Part shown: positions 1 to 7,229 of the stretch, in pieces
Layout of the letters: each line of letters begins with the position of its first letter
How positions within the stretch are numbered: the first letter of the stretch is position 1
Translations under genes and position numbers: made by a program
The notes under the pieces: generated by a model
Databases searched by the model: none
What the model was told of the DNA's origin: nothing
What the model saw: only the letters and a program-made list of their open reading frames with translations
From: a virus
Direction: 5' to 3' (one strand)
IMG/VR virus record: IMGVR_UViG_3300036944_000617
Span: 1 to 40,563 of that record
Length of the DNA stretch: 40,563 nucleotides

Positions 1-189
1 CGCCAACACAGCATCAACGTCGAAGAACGTAAACTTGCTCAAACAGGTCCTTGGACAAAACAAACTTTACTAGAACACTTGCCGGGTGTGCGTAGCGTGC
101 CACAAATTGTAATTGGCGACAAGCACGTTGGTGGTTTAGCTGAACTGCAAAAGGTTCTGCAAAACGGTTTGTTAGAAATGGATTGGTAA
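1..189 (+). CDS. glutaredoxin, C-terminal part (5' end outside window)
   Basis: An open frame enters from the window edge and stops at TAA 187-189, giving 62 residues. The segment SVPQIVIGDKHVGG matches the glutaredoxin core: the cis-proline loop (VPQ), the following strand and the GG that binds glutathione, with a C-terminal helix after it. The N-terminal CxxC active site lies upstream, outside the window. Glutaredoxins are small dithiol electron carriers. In phages they commonly reduce ribonucleotide reductase, and an NrdJ gene lies about 4.3 kb downstream on the same strand. The next gene starts 1 nt after this stop, so the two are probably co-transcribed. Family assignment is from the visible motif; the electron-donor role is inference. 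Confidence 0.85.
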   Translation, partial: RQHSINVEERKLAQTGPWTKQTLLEHLPGVRSVPQIVIGDKHVGGLAELQKVLQNGLLEMDW

Positions 190-190
190 G

Positions 191-1984
191 ATGATCGTAC
201 TAGGAAAGATGCGTTGGGGCAACTTGTTTAGTTATGGAGATGCCAACGAAATCGACTTCTCTGCTAGCCCACTAACACAGATTGTTGGTGCTAATGGACA
301 CGGTAAATCTAGTATTGCCTTAATCCTAGAAGAGTGCTTGTACAACAAAAACTCCAAAGGTATTAAAAAAGCAGACATTTTAAATCGCAATGCCAAAGCC
401 AAGAACTATTGGATTGAACTAGAATTCTCCAAAGACCAAGATCAGTACCTAATCAAGACTAGTCGCGGAAGTACTCAAACAGTAAAGCTGTTGAAGAACG
501 GTGATGATTGCAGCTCTCACACAGCCACTGCCACCTACAAAACCATTGAAGAAATAGTTGGCTACGATCACAAGACTTTTGCTCAGATTGTTTATCAAAG
601 CAGTGCTGCTAGCTTAGAGTTTTTAACGGCTACAGACTCAAATCGCAAGAAGTTTTTAATTGACTTGTTAAACTTGAGCAAATACGTAGAAGCCTTAGAG
701 TTATTTAAAGCAGCTGCTAAAAACATCACAGAGCAAGTAACCATAGTATCCACTAAAGTTTCCAGCAACGAAGCTTGGCTTAAAAAGTACGGTGCTGTTG
801 ACTTAAACTTAGTGGAAATTCAACCCGTTCCAGAGTCTCCTCGTGGCTTAGTAGAAGAAGTTTCTGGGATTACTAACAAGATCAAAGACATTGATCAAGT
901 TAATAAAAAGATCATACAAAACAACAAGTACAAAGAGTTGTTGGATGGTGTAAAGTTAAACTTACAAGTTAAGAAACCAGTTGCTGATTTAACAGAGCTA
1001 AAAACTTCTAAGATTGAGCTAGCACAAACTGCTAAAAATGCTGAAGCTTTTGTCGTTAAAATGAAAAAGCTAGGTCATCGTTGCGGTACCTGTGAACAAA
1101 GCATAGACAAAGAAAAAGTTAGTGAAATTGTTGAAACACACGCTGCAATTTACAAAACTGCCACAGCTCAAGTAGCTGAGTTAACTAAAACAATCTCAGT
1201 TGCGCAGGCAGAACAAAAAGCCTGGGACGAACAACTTCAGGCAAAAGAGCAATATGAAGAATATCACAACTTATACGACACAAAGCTAGACAGCACGATT
1301 TTAGATAAGCAAGAACTGGAGTTGCTAGTAAAGCAGAATAATTTAGCTATTGAACAAGTCAACCAGCAAATTAAACTGATAACAGAAGCAAATACTAAGG
1401 CTGCTGCACACAATGCTAAGATAGAAGTAGTAAAAAGTCAACTAGAAGAAATGAGTGCTGAACTCGAGGGTTTTAAGCAAGAGCTTGAAACACACACTCA
1501 TAAATTAGGCATCATGCAAGTTTTAGTAAAGACTTTTAGCAGTACAGGTTTAGTAGCTTACAAAATTGAGTGTTTGATCAAAGACCTAGAAGAACAAACT
1601 AACAAGTATTTAACCGAGCTGTCGTCAGGCAGGTTTCAGTTAAGCTTTCGCATTGCAGCAAGCGACAAGTTAAATGTTGTAATCACAGACGGTGACCGTG
1701 ACATTGATATTCTGGCGTTGAGCAGCGGCGAGCGAGCCCGAGTAAATGTATCTGCGCTACTAGGCATTCGCAGACTAATGCAAAGTTTGAGCAATAGCAG
1801 AATCAACCTATTGATCTTAGACGAAACCGTCGAAAGCTTAGACCTAGAAGGCAAGGAAAAGCTAGTAGAAGTCTTGCTGCAAGAAGATCACTTAAACACT
1901 TTTGTTATCTCTCACGGTTTCCAGCATCCCCTACTTGAAAAAGTTCATGTAGTAAAAACAAAGAATATTTCAAGGATTGAATAA
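191..1984 (+). CDS. SbcC/Rad50-like (T4 gp46-like) recombination endonuclease ATPase subunit
   Basis: This 597-aa protein has the full SMC/Rad50 layout. Walker A GANGHGKSS is at residues 33-41, a long coiled coil (about 170-290 and 305-440) is split by a zinc hook CGTC at 298-301, the ABC signature LSSGER starts at 510, Walker B LLILDE is at 540-545, and the histidine switch VISHG lies near the C-terminus. In this family the ATPase partners an Mre11/SbcD/gp47 nuclease to resect DNA ends for recombination-dependent replication. No partner is visible here, so it may lie upstream. The ATG at 191 is one base after the glutaredoxin stop. The stop overlaps the next start as TAATG, indicating translational coupling. 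The length is close to T4 gp46 and much shorter than cellular SbcC. The identification is firm at family level. Confidence 0.95.
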   Translation: MIVLGKMRWGNLFSYGDANEIDFSASPLTQIVGANGHGKSSIALILEECLYNKNSKGIKKADILNRNAKAKNYWIELEFSKDQDQYLIKTSRGSTQTVKLLKNGDDCSSHTATATYKTIEEIVGYDHKTFAQIVYQSSAASLEFLTATDSNRKKFLIDLLNLSKYVEALELFKAAAKNITEQVTIVSTKVSSNEAWLKKYGAVDLNLVEIQPVPESPRGLVEEVSGITNKIKDIDQVNKKIIQNNKYKELLDGVKLNLQVKKPVADLTELKTSKIELAQTAKNAEAFVVKMKKLGHRCGTCEQSIDKEKVSEIVETHAAIYKTATAQVAELTKTISVAQAEQKAWDEQLQAKEQYEEYHNLYDTKLDSTILDKQELELLVKQNNLAIEQVNQQIKLITEANTKAAAHNAKIEVVKSQLEEMSAELEGFKQELETHTHKLGIMQVLVKTFSSTGLVAYKIECLIKDLEEQTNKYLTELSSGRFQLSFRIAASDKLNVVITDGDRDIDILALSSGERARVNVSALLGIRRLMQSLSNSRINLLILDETVESLDLEGKEKLVEVLLQEDHLNTFVISHGFQHPLLEKVHVVKTKNISRIE

Positions 1985-2685
1985 TGGTAGATATATGTTA
2001 CTTATATATAATTAAACATAAAACCAAACCTATAGTTTATATAGGTTTAAGTAATAATACTAAGGTAAGATTTAGAGAGCATAAAAATGATAGTAGTAAT
2101 AGTAAATTAAAATCATATATTGCTCAATACGGCGTGAATGCTTTTACTTATAATGTAGTAGCGCAGGATACGCGAAGTAATATAGAGGAACTAGAAGAAT
2201 TAGTAATTCTAGAAGCTAAATTACTAGATAGACTTATTGTATGTAATAAGTTAACTGGTAGTGTGTTTACAGGGGATAGTTGTCAAAAAGGTTCCAAACA
2301 CTGGAATGCTAGTATATCCGAACAAGATGTGCAGGATATTAGAACTATATATGCTGAAGGGGGAATAACTCAAAAACAGATAGGTGAAATTTATGGATTA
2401 TCTAATAAAGTTATTTCTAAAATTACATCTGGCAATCGCTGGGCGCATGTAGAAACTCCTATAAGTACTAATTTACAAACTAATAAAGTAGCTAATAGAC
2501 GTAAACTATCTGATACACAAGTAGAAGAATTACGTGATATAGCCCAAGAACAAACCAAATTAGGTATTTTAAACATGGAGACTTTAGCTAAGAAATATAA
2601 AGTAGCTAGAGGCAGCATTCGTTTAATATTGAATGGTACTAGCTATCCTAATTTAAAAGGCCCGATTAAAGGAGTAGACTATTAA
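1984..2685 (+). CDS. GIY-YIG homing endonuclease, free-standing
   Basis: The 233-aa product has an N-terminal GIY-YIG nuclease module: LYIIK near residue 8 and VYIGLS near 19 form the two signature strands, followed by a conserved-type Arg in the VRFREHK segment and a Glu-rich helix (about 68-78) holding the metal ligand. Two helix-turn-helix-like segments follow, around 115-155 (ITQKQIGEIYGLSNKVI) and around 177-222, typical of DNA-binding tails of mobile phage endonucleases. An AAGGA Shine-Dalgarno lies at about 1973-1977. The gene overlaps both neighbours by single bases (TAATG at 1984 and 2685), so it is neatly wedged into the operon. It is strikingly AT-rich: the line 2041-2100 has 14 G/C in 60, against about half in nrdJ. 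This suggests recent mobile acquisition. It acts on DNA in the host cytoplasm; the target site is not identifiable. Confidence 0.88.
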   Translation: MVDICYLYIIKHKTKPIVYIGLSNNTKVRFREHKNDSSNSKLKSYIAQYGVNAFTYNVVAQDTRSNIEELEELVILEAKLLDRLIVCNKLTGSVFTGDSCQKGSKHWNASISEQDVQDIRTIYAEGGITQKQIGEIYGLSNKVISKITSGNRWAHVETPISTNLQTNKVANRRKLSDTQVEELRDIAQEQTKLGILNMETLAKKYKVARGSIRLILNGTSYPNLKGPIKGVDY

Positions 2686-3149
2686 TGGGCACTAATCCTA
2701 GCAAAGATAAAGGTAGTCGTGCTGAAACTTTGGTAAAAGAAGTTTTACGTAAAGCTACGGGATTACCTTTTGAGAGAACCCCACTATCTGGAGCTTTAGA
2801 TGCTAAACATGGTTTAAAATCTGATGTTTATGTACCCAAAGAAAAAAATCTATTTTCTATAGAAGTTAAACATTATAGTTCTACCTACTTAGACTATTCA
2901 GTACTTACTAGTAGTAATTCTACTTTACTAGCTTGGTGGGAACAGAGTAAAAGGGAAGCTTTTCAAAATGGTAATAAACCTTTGCTCATATATAAGCATG
3001 ATAGATCAAAAATATTTGTTGCGTTTGAGGAAGAACCTAAAAACTTAGATGCATATAGGTGGATTTTGATCAATCATGAAAAAGGTATTTTTTATACTTC
3101 TTTATTGGATGATTGGTTAGAACACGAACAACCAAAATTTATTGCTTGA
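2685..3149 (+). CDS. PD-(D/E)XK nuclease, Holliday-junction-resolvase-like
   Basis: This 154-aa protein has the pattern of small archaeal-Hjc-like restriction-fold nucleases found in phages: Glu14 in the first helix (GSRAE), a basic, glycine-containing loop (ERTPLSG), Asp47 (KSDVYV), and the Glu60-x-Lys62 pair (IEVKHY). These are the usual metal-binding residues of the fold. Such enzymes cut branched DNA during recombination or packaging, which fits its place next to a gp46-like ATPase and a FEN exonuclease. An AAAGGAG Shine-Dalgarno lies at 2668-2674, inside the end of the homing endonuclease gene, so expression is linked to it. Its base composition is intermediate (22 G/C in 60 at 2881-2940). 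The fold is a motif-level call; resolvase rather than another nuclease role is inference. Confidence 0.65.
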   Translation: MGTNPSKDKGSRAETLVKEVLRKATGLPFERTPLSGALDAKHGLKSDVYVPKEKNLFSIEVKHYSSTYLDYSVLTSSNSTLLAWWEQSKREAFQNGNKPLLIYKHDRSKIFVAFEEEPKNLDAYRWILINHEKGIFYTSLLDDWLEHEQPKFIA

Positions 3150-3174
3150 AACACAGGGCCTAACCTGCTATAAT
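3146..3174 (+). promoter_or_regulatory. sigma70-type promoter with extended -10
   Basis: TTGAAA (3146-3151) and TATAAT (3169-3174) are separated by exactly 17 bp. TGC directly before the -10 gives an extended -10. The -35 overlaps the stop codon of the preceding nuclease gene. The start point should be near 3181, giving a leader of only about 17 nt before the ATG at 3198. It would drive the exonuclease, dut and nrdJ genes as a new unit inside the plus-strand operon. Confidence 0.8.
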
Positions 3175-3197
3175 AATTTATTAAACAACATATAAAC

Positions 3198-4052
3198 ATG
3201 GCTAAAACATTTCAAACAATGAGCGTGCTTGATCCTGAGGTCTTAATGATCGTGGACAGCCTCAACCTAGCGTTTCGCTACAAACACTCAGGTGCCCTAG
3301 ACTTTGTAGACGACTATCGCCGAACTGTTGACAGCCTGCGCAAGTCGTATAGTGCAGGCAAAGTAGTAATGGCTTGTGATTCTGGTGCCAGCAAGTACCG
3401 CAAAGATCTGTACCCACTGTACAAACAGAATCGCAAAGACAAGCAAGAACTGCAAACACCCGAAGAGGCCGCTGAATTTCAGCTTTTCTTCGAAGAATTT
3501 AACCGAACCATGGAGAGTTATAACACAGGGTCATATCCCTTGTTTAGGTTTCCAGGCGTTGAGGCAGATGACGTAGCCGCTTATATCGTAAAAACTCGCC
3601 GGCACTATCCCATCAAGAAGATTGTGCTGATCTCCAGCGATCGTGACTGGGATCTTTTGGTGAGTGAGCAAGTAATGCGGTTTAGTTACGTAACTCGCAA
3701 AGAAGTAACACTCGACAATTGGACTACACACTATGACTGTGACCCTGAGGAGTATATTTCAATTAAGTGTTTACAGGGTGATTCAGGCGACAATGTACCC
3801 GGAGTAGATAAGATTGGACCAAAACGAGCCGCAGAACTTGTCAAAAAGTATGGTAGTACTTATGACATTATTGCCAATATGCCTATCTCTGGTAAGTATA
3901 AGTATATTGATAATCTAAATCAGTTTGGTGCTGACGCACTAATGCTGAACTATCAACTAATGGATTTACTAGAATTCTGTGACGAGGCTGTTAATCCACA
4001 GAATTGCACAAAGATTGATGATGTTTTGAAAGAGTATTTAAATGGTAAATGA
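3198..4052 (+). CDS. 5'-3' exonuclease / flap endonuclease (FEN/PIN family)
   Basis: The 284-aa protein shows the acidic metal centre of the T5 D15/T4 RNase H/Pol I exonuclease family: Asp20 (MIVDSLNLAFR), Asp61 (ACDSGASKYRK, followed by the basic helical arch around 67-81), Glu122/Asp124/Asp125 (VEADD), Asp148/Asp150 (SSDRDWD) and Asp195/Asp198 (GDSGDNVPG). An H3TH DNA-binding motif follows at 202-219 (GVDKIGPKRAAELV). It removes RNA primers or flaps and degrades DNA 5'-3' during replication. The ATG at 3198 has no clear ribosome site. The in-frame ATG at 3246 (residue 17) has TGAGG 5 nt upstream and starts exactly at the conserved MIVD, so it is a serious alternative start. The gene overlaps dut by 11 nt. 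Confidence 0.93.
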   Translation: MAKTFQTMSVLDPEVLMIVDSLNLAFRYKHSGALDFVDDYRRTVDSLRKSYSAGKVVMACDSGASKYRKDLYPLYKQNRKDKQELQTPEEAAEFQLFFEEFNRTMESYNTGSYPLFRFPGVEADDVAAYIVKTRRHYPIKKIVLISSDRDWDLLVSEQVMRFSYVTRKEVTLDNWTTHYDCDPEEYISIKCLQGDSGDNVPGVDKIGPKRAAELVKKYGSTYDIIANMPISGKYKYIDNLNQFGADALMLNYQLMDLLEFCDEAVNPQNCTKIDDVLKEYLNGK

Positions 4053-4488
4053 ATTACAAGTGCGGTTGGAACGCTCAGAGCTAGAACCAACTCGCGCAAA
4101 CCCGACCGATGCCGGTCTAGACTTGCGCAGTAAAAATACAGTACACCTAGAAGTAGGAAAACGTACACTGGTGGGCACAGGAGTACAAGTAAAAATCCCA
4201 GCAGGTTACGTGGGATTTTTAATTCCCCGTAGCTCGTTGAGCAAACGAGACATTGCCATGACCAATGGCGTAGGCGTGATTGATGCAGCTTATCGCGGTG
4301 AAATCATGGCCAGCCTGGTATATTGGGGCACCGGGGCAACTGGTACAATTGAAATGAATGAACGTTTTGTTCAACTAGTCATTGTTCCAGTTGCGTTACC
4401 AGATGTACTGGTACGGTATCAAGACGACGAAACATGGAACGACACTGACCGCGGTGTTGGCGGATTTGGAAGCACAGGAAAACATTAA
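4042..4488 (+). CDS. dut: deoxyuridine 5'-triphosphate nucleotidohydrolase (dUTPase)
   Basis: All five trimeric dUTPase motifs are present in order in 148 residues: I TDAGLDLR (22-29), II PRSSLSK (62-68), III GVGVIDAAYRGEI (76-88), IV RFVQLVIVP (108-116) and the glycine-rich motif V RGVGGFGSTG (137-146), which closes over the nucleotide. The enzyme hydrolyses dUTP to dUMP and pyrophosphate, limiting uracil in phage DNA and supplying dTMP precursor. Its start lies inside the exonuclease gene (11-nt overlap) and nrdJ begins one base after its stop, so the three genes form a tightly coupled unit for nucleotide supply and DNA maturation. The length is normal for the family. I see nothing unusual in it. 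Confidence 0.97.
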   Translation: MVNELQVRLERSELEPTRANPTDAGLDLRSKNTVHLEVGKRTLVGTGVQVKIPAGYVGFLIPRSSLSKRDIAMTNGVGVIDAAYRGEIMASLVYWGTGATGTIEMNERFVQLVIVPVALPDVLVRYQDDETWNDTDRGVGGFGSTGKH

Positions 4489-4489
4489 T

Positions 4490-6391
4490 ATGAACGATAC
4501 AATTTACGAAACATTTATTGCTAAATCACGCTACGCGCGGTATCTAGAAGACGAGGGCCGTCGTGAAAACTGGAACGAAACGGTTGATCGCTACTTTGAA
4601 TTTATGCAGCAGCACTTACTAGATAAGCACGACTACCTTATTCCAGAAGCTATTCTAGAAAAATTACGTACAGCTGTAGCAGCTAAAGAAGTATTACCAA
4701 GCATGCGTGCTATCATGACAGCAGGGGATGCGCTTGAGCGAGATAACACCGCAGGCTACAACTGTGCGTACCTTGCAGTCGATGATCCTAAAGCTTTTGA
4801 CGAAGCAATGTTTATTCTACTCTGCGGAACTGGGGTAGGTTTCTCAGTAGAGCGTCAATATGTTAATAAACTGCCTGAGGTACCAGACCGAATCTACCCT
4901 TCAGAGAGCTACATTGTGGTACATGACTCTAAGGAAGGGTGGGCTAAAGCACTTCGACAGCTTATTGCTCTACTTTATTCTGGTGAAGCAGCTAAGTGGG
5001 ATGTATCTGGAGTTCGTCCTGCTGGTGCACGTCTTAAGACCTTTGGTGGCCGAGCATCCGGACCCGGTCCGCTAGAAGACTTATTTCGATTTGTCACTAA
5101 AGTATTCAAGGGGGCTCAAGGTCGTAAGCTAACTTCACTAGAATGTCACGACATTTTATGCAAGATCGGTGAAGTTGTTGTAGTAGGTGGCGTACGTCGC
5201 TCAGCCATGATCTCACTGTCAAATCTGAGTGATGACCGTATGCGGCACGCTAAATCAGGTGCTTGGTGGGAACATAATGGTCAGCGCGCGTTAGCTAATA
5301 ACTCAGCTTGCTACACAGAGAAGCCGGATGTTGGAGTATTCATGCAAGAATGGCTTGCACTATATGAGTCAAAATCAGGCGAACGCGGGATTTTTAATCG
5401 TGAAGCTGCACAAAAGATTGCAGCAAAAAATGGTCGTCGTGATAAAAACTTTGAATTTGGAACCAATCCTTGTTCGGAAATTATCCTACGTCCAAACCAG
5501 TTCTGCAACCTTTCCACAGTAATTGTACGTGCTGAAGATACCGTGGAAACCCTAACTGAAAAAGTTCGACTAGCAAGTATACTAGGAACTTTTCAATCTA
5601 CTTTGACGGACTTTCCGTATCTGCGCAAAGTTTGGAAGGATAACACTGAACAAGAGCGCTTGTTAGGTGTTTCAATGACTGGCGCTCTAGACAATTCTCT
5701 GTTAAATGACCCGGACGATCCCGAACTTGGAAACCGTTTAGAAACATTAAAAGCAGCTGTAGTTGCTCAAAACGCAGAACTTGCTGCACAAATCGGTATT
5801 CCACAAAGTGTAGCTACTACAGCAATCAAGCCCGAAGGTACCACATCACAGCTTACCGATTCAGCTAGCGGTCTACACACACGTCACAGCCCTTATTACA
5901 TTCGTCGTATTCGTGGTGATGTAAAAGACCCGTTAACTCAATTTATGATTAGTGCTGGTGTTCCTGCCGAAGCGTGTGTGATGAAGCCAGATACTACTGT
6001 GGTATTTAGTTTTGCTAAAAAGGCTCCGGCTGGTGCGCTAGTACGTGATGACTTAACCGCTGTACAGCACCTAAAGTTGTGGTTAGCGTATCAGCGTTTC
6101 TACTGTGAGCATAAGCCCTCGGTAACTATTTCAGTATCTGAGAAAGAGTGGCCTTCAGTGGGTGCATTTGTGTGGGAGCACTTTGATGAAATGTCAGGGG
6201 TATCGTTCTTGCCATATGACGGAGGCTCTTATCGCCAAGCCCCTTACGAGGAATGCACAGAAGCTGAATACCTAGCACTGGCTGCGAAGATTCCAGCTGA
6301 TGTAGATTGGGATTCGATGCTGGAAGACACTGATAACGTAGTCGGAACCCAAACTTTGGCTTGCTCAGCGGACGGCTGCGAAATTACTTAA
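4490..6391 (+). CDS. nrdJ: adenosylcobalamin-dependent ribonucleoside-triphosphate reductase (class II, monomeric type)
   Basis: The ATG at 4490 is chosen because dut ends at 4488 and AGGAA lies at 4476-4480; a longer frame from 4382 would run through dut. The 633 residues match the Lactobacillus RTPR type: Cys92 (YNCAYL), the thiyl-radical loop NPCSE with Cys328 and Glu330, Cys339 (QFCNL) 11 residues later, and a C-terminal reducing pair Cys625/Cys630 (ACSADGC). These correspond in spacing to RTPR Cys119, Cys408/Glu410/Cys419 and Cys731/Cys736. The enzyme makes dNTPs from NTPs using B12 and no oxygen-dependent cofactor. It is about 100 residues shorter than the 739-aa RTPR, so some N-terminal or loop material is reduced. 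The upstream glutaredoxin may be its reductant. A homing endonuclease follows; nrdJ itself looks intact. Confidence 0.95.
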   Translation: MNDTIYETFIAKSRYARYLEDEGRRENWNETVDRYFEFMQQHLLDKHDYLIPEAILEKLRTAVAAKEVLPSMRAIMTAGDALERDNTAGYNCAYLAVDDPKAFDEAMFILLCGTGVGFSVERQYVNKLPEVPDRIYPSESYIVVHDSKEGWAKALRQLIALLYSGEAAKWDVSGVRPAGARLKTFGGRASGPGPLEDLFRFVTKVFKGAQGRKLTSLECHDILCKIGEVVVVGGVRRSAMISLSNLSDDRMRHAKSGAWWEHNGQRALANNSACYTEKPDVGVFMQEWLALYESKSGERGIFNREAAQKIAAKNGRRDKNFEFGTNPCSEIILRPNQFCNLSTVIVRAEDTVETLTEKVRLASILGTFQSTLTDFPYLRKVWKDNTEQERLLGVSMTGALDNSLLNDPDDPELGNRLETLKAAVVAQNAELAAQIGIPQSVATTAIKPEGTTSQLTDSASGLHTRHSPYYIRRIRGDVKDPLTQFMISAGVPAEACVMKPDTTVVFSFAKKAPAGALVRDDLTAVQHLKLWLAYQRFYCEHKPSVTISVSEKEWPSVGAFVWEHFDEMSGVSFLPYDGGSYRQAPYEECTEAEYLALAAKIPADVDWDSMLEDTDNVVGTQTLACSADGCEIT

Positions 6392-6413
6392 TATCAGCAT
6401 TAAAAATTAATAC

Positions 6414-6442
6414 TTGAAAATATGTGTAACCTATATTATAAT
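6414..6442 (+). promoter_or_regulatory. sigma70-type promoter for the second GIY-YIG gene
   Basis: TTGAAA (6414-6419) and TATAAT (6437-6442) are 17 bp apart, the same -35, -10 and spacing as the promoter at 3146-3174. The predicted start is near 6449. The -10 box lies in the 10-bp loop of a perfect 12-bp inverted repeat (6422-6455), so promoter access could be controlled by a protein binding that palindrome. Confidence 0.78.
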
Positions 6443-6455
6443 GTAGGTTACACAT
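6422..6455. repeat. perfect 12-bp inverted repeat surrounding a -10 box
   Basis: ATGTGTAACCTA (6422-6433) and TAGGTTACACAT (6444-6455) are exact reverse complements around a 10-bp spacer that contains TATAAT. As DNA it looks like an operator overlapping the promoter. In transcripts reading through from nrdJ it would fold into a stable hairpin, whereas transcripts started at the local promoter (about 6449) would lack the left arm. No U-run follows, so it is not a standard terminator. The ribosome site AAGGA (6466-6470) lies 10 nt beyond the right arm. Confidence 0.85.
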
Positions 6456-6475
6456 TAATTTATTCAAGGATTTTT

Positions 6476-7189
6476 ATGAGTATAGGTATATATGCACTAC
6501 ATTTTAATGAATTATTTTACATAGGTAAATCCAATAATTTAGATAGGCGCAAAAAGGATCATTTAACTAGTTTATATAAAGGCGCTGCAAACTATAAATT
6601 ACTGAAAGCTTTTTCAGAGTATGGAGAACCGAACTTTATAGTAATAGAGTACTGTAGTATTGAAGAACTTAATTCCAAAGAAATATTTTGGATCAAAGAA
6701 TTTGATAGTGTAAATAACGGATTAAACATTTCTCAAGGTGGCGATGGGGGTGGTTCGGGGATACAACATAATAGAGCTATACACTCTGAAGATACTATAT
6801 GTGAAGTATTCAAACTTCTAATATCACCTGAACTGTATACTTATAAAGATATATTTGAACTAACGAATGTATCCATATCCACTATAACTAATATAGTGGA
6901 GCATAGTGCACATATTTGGTTAAAAAATAAATTTTTTGATTCATACTATCTATTGGATGATTTTAAAAATGCTAGAAGATCAAAAGCACTATTAAAAAGA
7001 GCAGATACTATTAAAGGCATATCAAAAGATTCTTTTAATTATCCAAGTATAAAAGATCCACAAGGAAATGTATATAGCAGCATTACTAATGCTAAACAAT
7101 TTTCAGAACAACATAATTTGTCTAAAGAAGGTTTGTGTAGACTGTTTTCAGGGAAAATAAAAAGCCATAGAAAATGGACTCTAGCATAA
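6476..7189 (+). CDS. GIY-YIG homing endonuclease, free-standing
   Basis: ATG 6476 is preferred because AAGGA lies at 6466-6470. An in-frame ATG at 6422 would start inside the inverted repeat and upstream of the predicted transcript start. The 237-aa product has GIYAL at residues 4-8 and FYIGKS at about 14-19, a catalytic-type Arg in the LDRRKKDH segment, and a Glu in the SKEIFWIKEF helix (about 68-77). A glycine-rich linker near 90-97 leads to a DNA-binding tail ending in a NUMOD-like segment (DPQGNVYSSITNAKQF near 198-213, then HRKWTL at the end). It is very AT-rich (15 G/C in 60 at 6841-6900), unlike nrdJ just upstream. No intron boundary is seen, so it is free-standing. A strong terminator follows. 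Confidence 0.88.
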   Translation: MSIGIYALHFNELFYIGKSNNLDRRKKDHLTSLYKGAANYKLLKAFSEYGEPNFIVIEYCSIEELNSKEIFWIKEFDSVNNGLNISQGGDGGGSGIQHNRAIHSEDTICEVFKLLISPELYTYKDIFELTNVSISTITNIVEHSAHIWLKNKFFDSYYLLDDFKNARRSKALLKRADTIKGISKDSFNYPSIKDPQGNVYSSITNAKQFSEQHNLSKEGLCRLFSGKIKSHRKWTLA

Positions 7190-7193
7190 AAGG

Positions 7194-7229
7194 AAAGCCC
7201 CTTAACCGTAATGGTTAAGGGGCTTTTTT
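7194..7229. terminator. bidirectional rho-independent terminator between convergent operons
   Basis: A 14-bp perfect stem (AAAGCCCCTTAACC 7194-7207 with 7213-7226) has a 5-nt loop and a T-run to 7229 on the plus strand. On the minus strand the same hairpin is followed by CCTTTTATG, so it can serve both directions. It sits between the plus-strand endonuclease stop (7189) and the minus-strand stop at 7228, which overlaps the T-run. Confidence 0.93.

Noticed and set aside
3171-3183. AT palindrome TAATAA-T-TTATTA beside the -10 of the first promoter
   Set aside because: It is short and made only of A and T in an AT-rich leader; chance is the likely explanation.
4382-4489. Longer N-terminus for nrdJ
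   Set aside because: The extension lies wholly in the dUTPase gene in another frame; the RTPR-like sequence begins at the ATG at 4490, which has an AGGAA site.
6422-6475. Upstream in-frame start for the second GIY-YIG protein
   Set aside because: That ATG is part of the inverted-repeat arm, lies upstream of the predicted transcript start and has no good ribosome site; the GIYAL strand normally lies at the very start of such proteins.
4490-7189. Group I intron around the second GIY-YIG gene
   Set aside because: nrdJ is complete with its terminal cysteine pair before the endonuclease, and no exon fragment follows it, so the gene is free-standing.
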